Below, in pieces: positions 61,601 to 64,000 of a DNA stretch of 64,000 nucleotides; the first letter of the stretch is position 1, and each line of letters starts with the position of its first letter. The translations under genes and the position numbers were made by a program. The notes beneath the pieces are model-generated. The model ran no database searches and had not been told where the DNA came from. It was given only the letters and a program-made list of their open reading frames with translations. Source of the DNA: Conus ventricosus (lineage: Eukaryota > Mollusca > Gastropoda > Neogastropoda > Conidae); NCBI GenBank assembly GCA_018398815.1, contig CM031618.1, forward strand, positions 53,632,070-53,696,069, in the 5' to 3' direction.

Positions 61601-63999
61601 ATTGGCGGTGCCAGGATTTTGGCCCATTTATTAAAATTGTTCAATTCTCAGAGGGAAAGCGGGGTGGGATTAAGTATTGTATCTAAGAAAAGGGGGTTTG
61701 TCTTACGTAGTTCCAAGATATTTAAAATACTAGGTTTGGGGATTGCTTCCGTTTTAATACTAGGCTTGGCATTTACCCCCCAGGTTTATTTCCACAGATT
61801 CCCTTAAAATTCCTCCTGTTGGGTTTTCGGGCGTGGGGTCTTATAAAAACTAATCTTTGTCCAAGCTAATTTATATTCTTTGGTTTGTGCTATTACGTAA
61901 ATCGGTCGGGTAACCACCAGTTTGGCGTGTGAAATAAAATCTTGTTCAAAAAAAAAAAAAAAAGGAACAGAAGTATAAGGGCGGAAGAAAAAGAAACCCC
62001 TATTGAAAATTTTGTGGTGTGCTCGTGATTTGGGCTTTGGAGAAGAGTTGGAGCATTGTTAAAAAACCAAAAAAGTGGAAAAGGATGAAGTGGGGGGAAA
62101 GACGAGTGTCGCAGGGAAATAGCAGAGCGGGAAAAAGGATAAAGCTAGCGCAACCGGGGAAAAAGGGAAAAGCGGGGAAAAAAGAAAGATTAAGGATTCG
62201 GGCAAATCAGGCTAGCGAAGCGCGGGGAAAGTTTTGGTTTTAAATTAGAGTTAGAGAAAGTGAGAATGCAAAGGGAGACCCCCGAGGAGGGAGTTCAGTT
62301 CCGTGTCTGTGCCCCGTTAGCCCCCGACCAAAGTTCCCCAAATTCTCTAAAGGGAACCGATTCGATTGATGCAAAATCAGTCGGTTCGAACGTTTGCGCG
62401 CGGGGTTGGGCCCCCGAAGAGGGGGCGTCATTTCGTCAGCGTTATGCGGGTAAGGCTTACAGATTTTTACTGGTTCCCAGCAGAACAACGTCTGATTTCG
62501 GCGCTGTGAGGAATCGTTGATAAAAGGTTTTGACTCAAGAGGAGGGGTTCAGGAAGAAATTTCGTTCGCTAAATTACAAGCAGGTGGACGTACATTCGTT
62601 TGGGCAGTTTAGTCACTTTTTTGAGAAGTGGTTAGAGTTGAGTGGTACGAAAAAGGAGTTCGCTGAATTTGAAAGAGTGTTAGAAAGAACAGTTTTGTAG
62701 GTTGCGGCTCGGGTTTAATTCTTTTAAAAGAGAGAACCCAGAGCGCGGGGAAGTTGCGAAGTTCGCAGGGTGTTGAGAGGCAGTTTGGGCATAAGGTGAG
62801 GGAAACAGGTGTTGGCACAGGGGGAAAGAGGCAAGGAGACCAGGGGAGTTTTCTGAAAAAGTCTGCAAACCCCAGTGGGGGGGCAAGAAGGAAAGGGGAA
62901 AAAGGGACATTGGGTTTTTCATTTGTCCAAAAAAGGGGACTGTGGGAGGGTTGTCGCAGAGGTTCCAAAAGGCAGCAGCCTTGCAAGAGGTGGATAAGGG
63001 GTCGTCAGGGAAAACGCCCGCAGTGGAACCAAAAGGGGTTCAGTCTGAAAGAGGGGGGGAGTGCGGCCCTATGGCTAGCACTGGACAGCAGTCAGGTCAG
63101 GGATGGAGGGCACTGGGCTGAGGGGTTTCGTTACCGGGAAGAAGGGTGGTTTGGGCCCAGCAGGGGTGAAAAGTGTTAGGACAGGGTTTGTTCATGGGTT
63201 GTAGTACGAAAAAAGCTGGTCGAGAAAGGGGTTTTGGGGACGGGGGAAAACCCAGACCTGTATCTAATCGATGGCACTGTGAGGATTTTCCCGTTGCAAG
63301 ATAAAAAGTACGTCCCCCTTACTTCTAGGCGATTTGTCTGCGTTTGGGGGAGGAAAAAAACCCCCTTTCCCTGATTTGTATTGGAAATTTTCCGGGGCAA
63401 GGGATCCGGGGGGTCCTGAGTTGTTGATGCTACAGGGGAGCATTTCAAACACGGGAGGAGGGAGGAAAAGGTGAAAAAACCTTTTGTGTTCCGAAAGGAA
63501 GTCGGGCATAGAGTGTCCCCTGATGAGTTTAGGGCAGCGGGGAAAAAGCCCCTTTCGTCGTGAAGTCTTGGGGTTGGCAAGAGGTGGAGAGAAACAGGTG
63601 GTTAGAGGAGGTGAGACAGAATTTCTTGTGAAAGGCGGGTTTTGTCCCGGTGTTCCCAAAGGGGGGAACAGGAAAGGTGCCACTCAGTTAGAGGTACCAG
63701 AGGTTATCGTGACACTGTCATGTCAGTGGGTAGAGTCGTCTGGGGGTCATTCGGCACCAGCAAAAAGCTGACCGAATCTTTGAGACTTTCATTGGCCAGG
63801 AGAAATGGCAGCATAAAGCGTTTCTGAGTCTGTGACGGTGTCAAAGGTCAGCCACAAGGGGGTGAAGAGGAAGGCACCTCCCTTTAAAAAGCCTCCTTTA
63901 ATTGACACACCATTCAGGGGGTGGCTGTTGATCTGATTGGCCCCAAACGCGCCCCGTTCCCCAAGGGGGGCCGGTATGTTGACACTTTGGGAATACGCA
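61600..63999 (+). mobile_element. Gypsy-like LTR retrotransposon, gag and protease region (3' truncated by window)
   Basis: At 62529-62700 one frame reads TQEEGFRKKFRSLNYKQVD, then FEKWLELSGTKKEFAEFERV, a retrotransposon capsid pattern. A GHW...KKG zinc-knuckle remnant is near 62905-62940. At 63180-63440 VVVRKKLVEKGVL and LYLIDGTVRIFPL follow the flap of a retroviral-type aspartic protease, but the catalytic triplet reads DRV instead of DTG. Reading frames are broken by homopolymer indels, so decay cannot be separated from sequencing error. A polyadenylation-like 'aataaaatcttgttc' plus A16 at 61936-61964 interrupts the leader and may mark a separate insertion. Confidence 0.6.
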
Positions 64000-64000
64000 A

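Overview
The window is a eukaryotic nuclear scaffold, most likely from a mollusc (gastropod or bivalve). The evidence is spliced genes with GT-AG introns, very dense microsatellites and minisatellites, several LINE families, tRNA-derived SINEs, and a gene that joins a von Willebrand A (VWA) module to peritrophin-type chitin-binding domains, the architecture of the shell-matrix proteins Pif and BMSP. The organism call is inference; no rRNA or organelle marker is present.

Two host genes face each other. On the + strand, a Pif/BMSP-like gene enters from the left edge already in progress. Its exons lie at 612-706, 1430-1657, 1751-1791, 2255-2390, 3881-4087, 4831-4923 and 5283-about 5432. They end in a VWA C-terminal half followed by cysteine-containing sequence. 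Chitin-binding exons follow at about 38946-39135, 40204-40475 and 41959-42181, where the frame stops. On the - strand, an ACBD6-like gene (acyl-CoA-binding domain plus ankyrin repeats) has exons at 58174-58110, 55215-55107, 52916-52710, 50057-49969, 49436-49406 and 47220-47072; its first exons lie to the right or were not recognised. The 3' ends converge on 42.2-47.0 kb, which holds a 685-bp inverted-repeat element and a 49-bp minisatellite.

Much of 5.4-39.5 kb is of very poor sequence quality. A 100-N gap sits at 5453-5552. Sequence then decays into long homopolymer runs (worst at 13.6-20.0 kb), after which an indel-riddled second copy of 3.3-5.43 kb appears at 20.04-21.79 kb. The same pattern (good copy, decay, bad copy) recurs with 26.54-27.96 kb and 31.53-32.88 kb. 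Both look like false duplications made when raw long reads were used to bridge contigs. If so, about 16 kb and 5 kb of this window do not exist as drawn, and the Pif-like gene is correspondingly shorter.

Mobile DNA fills most introns. It includes an L1-type ORF1 with an N-terminal 2A-like peptide (23.88-26.2 kb), a decayed endonuclease/reverse transcriptase LINE (33.6-36.4 kb), a second reverse transcriptase fragment (37.0-38.1 kb), a RNase H/zinc-tail fragment (39.55-40.07 kb, -), and a LINE 3' tail (57.64-57.76 kb). There are also two full copies of a composite tRNA-headed SINE with target duplications, two diverged copies of its second half, a 153-bp TTAA MITE, and a Gypsy-like gag-protease region at the right end. 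Minisatellites of unit about 20, 20, 36, 48, 49, 63 and 66 bp occupy introns and flanks. The 36-bp array grew inside a diverged SINE copy, and the 63-bp array starts at an ACBD6 splice donor.
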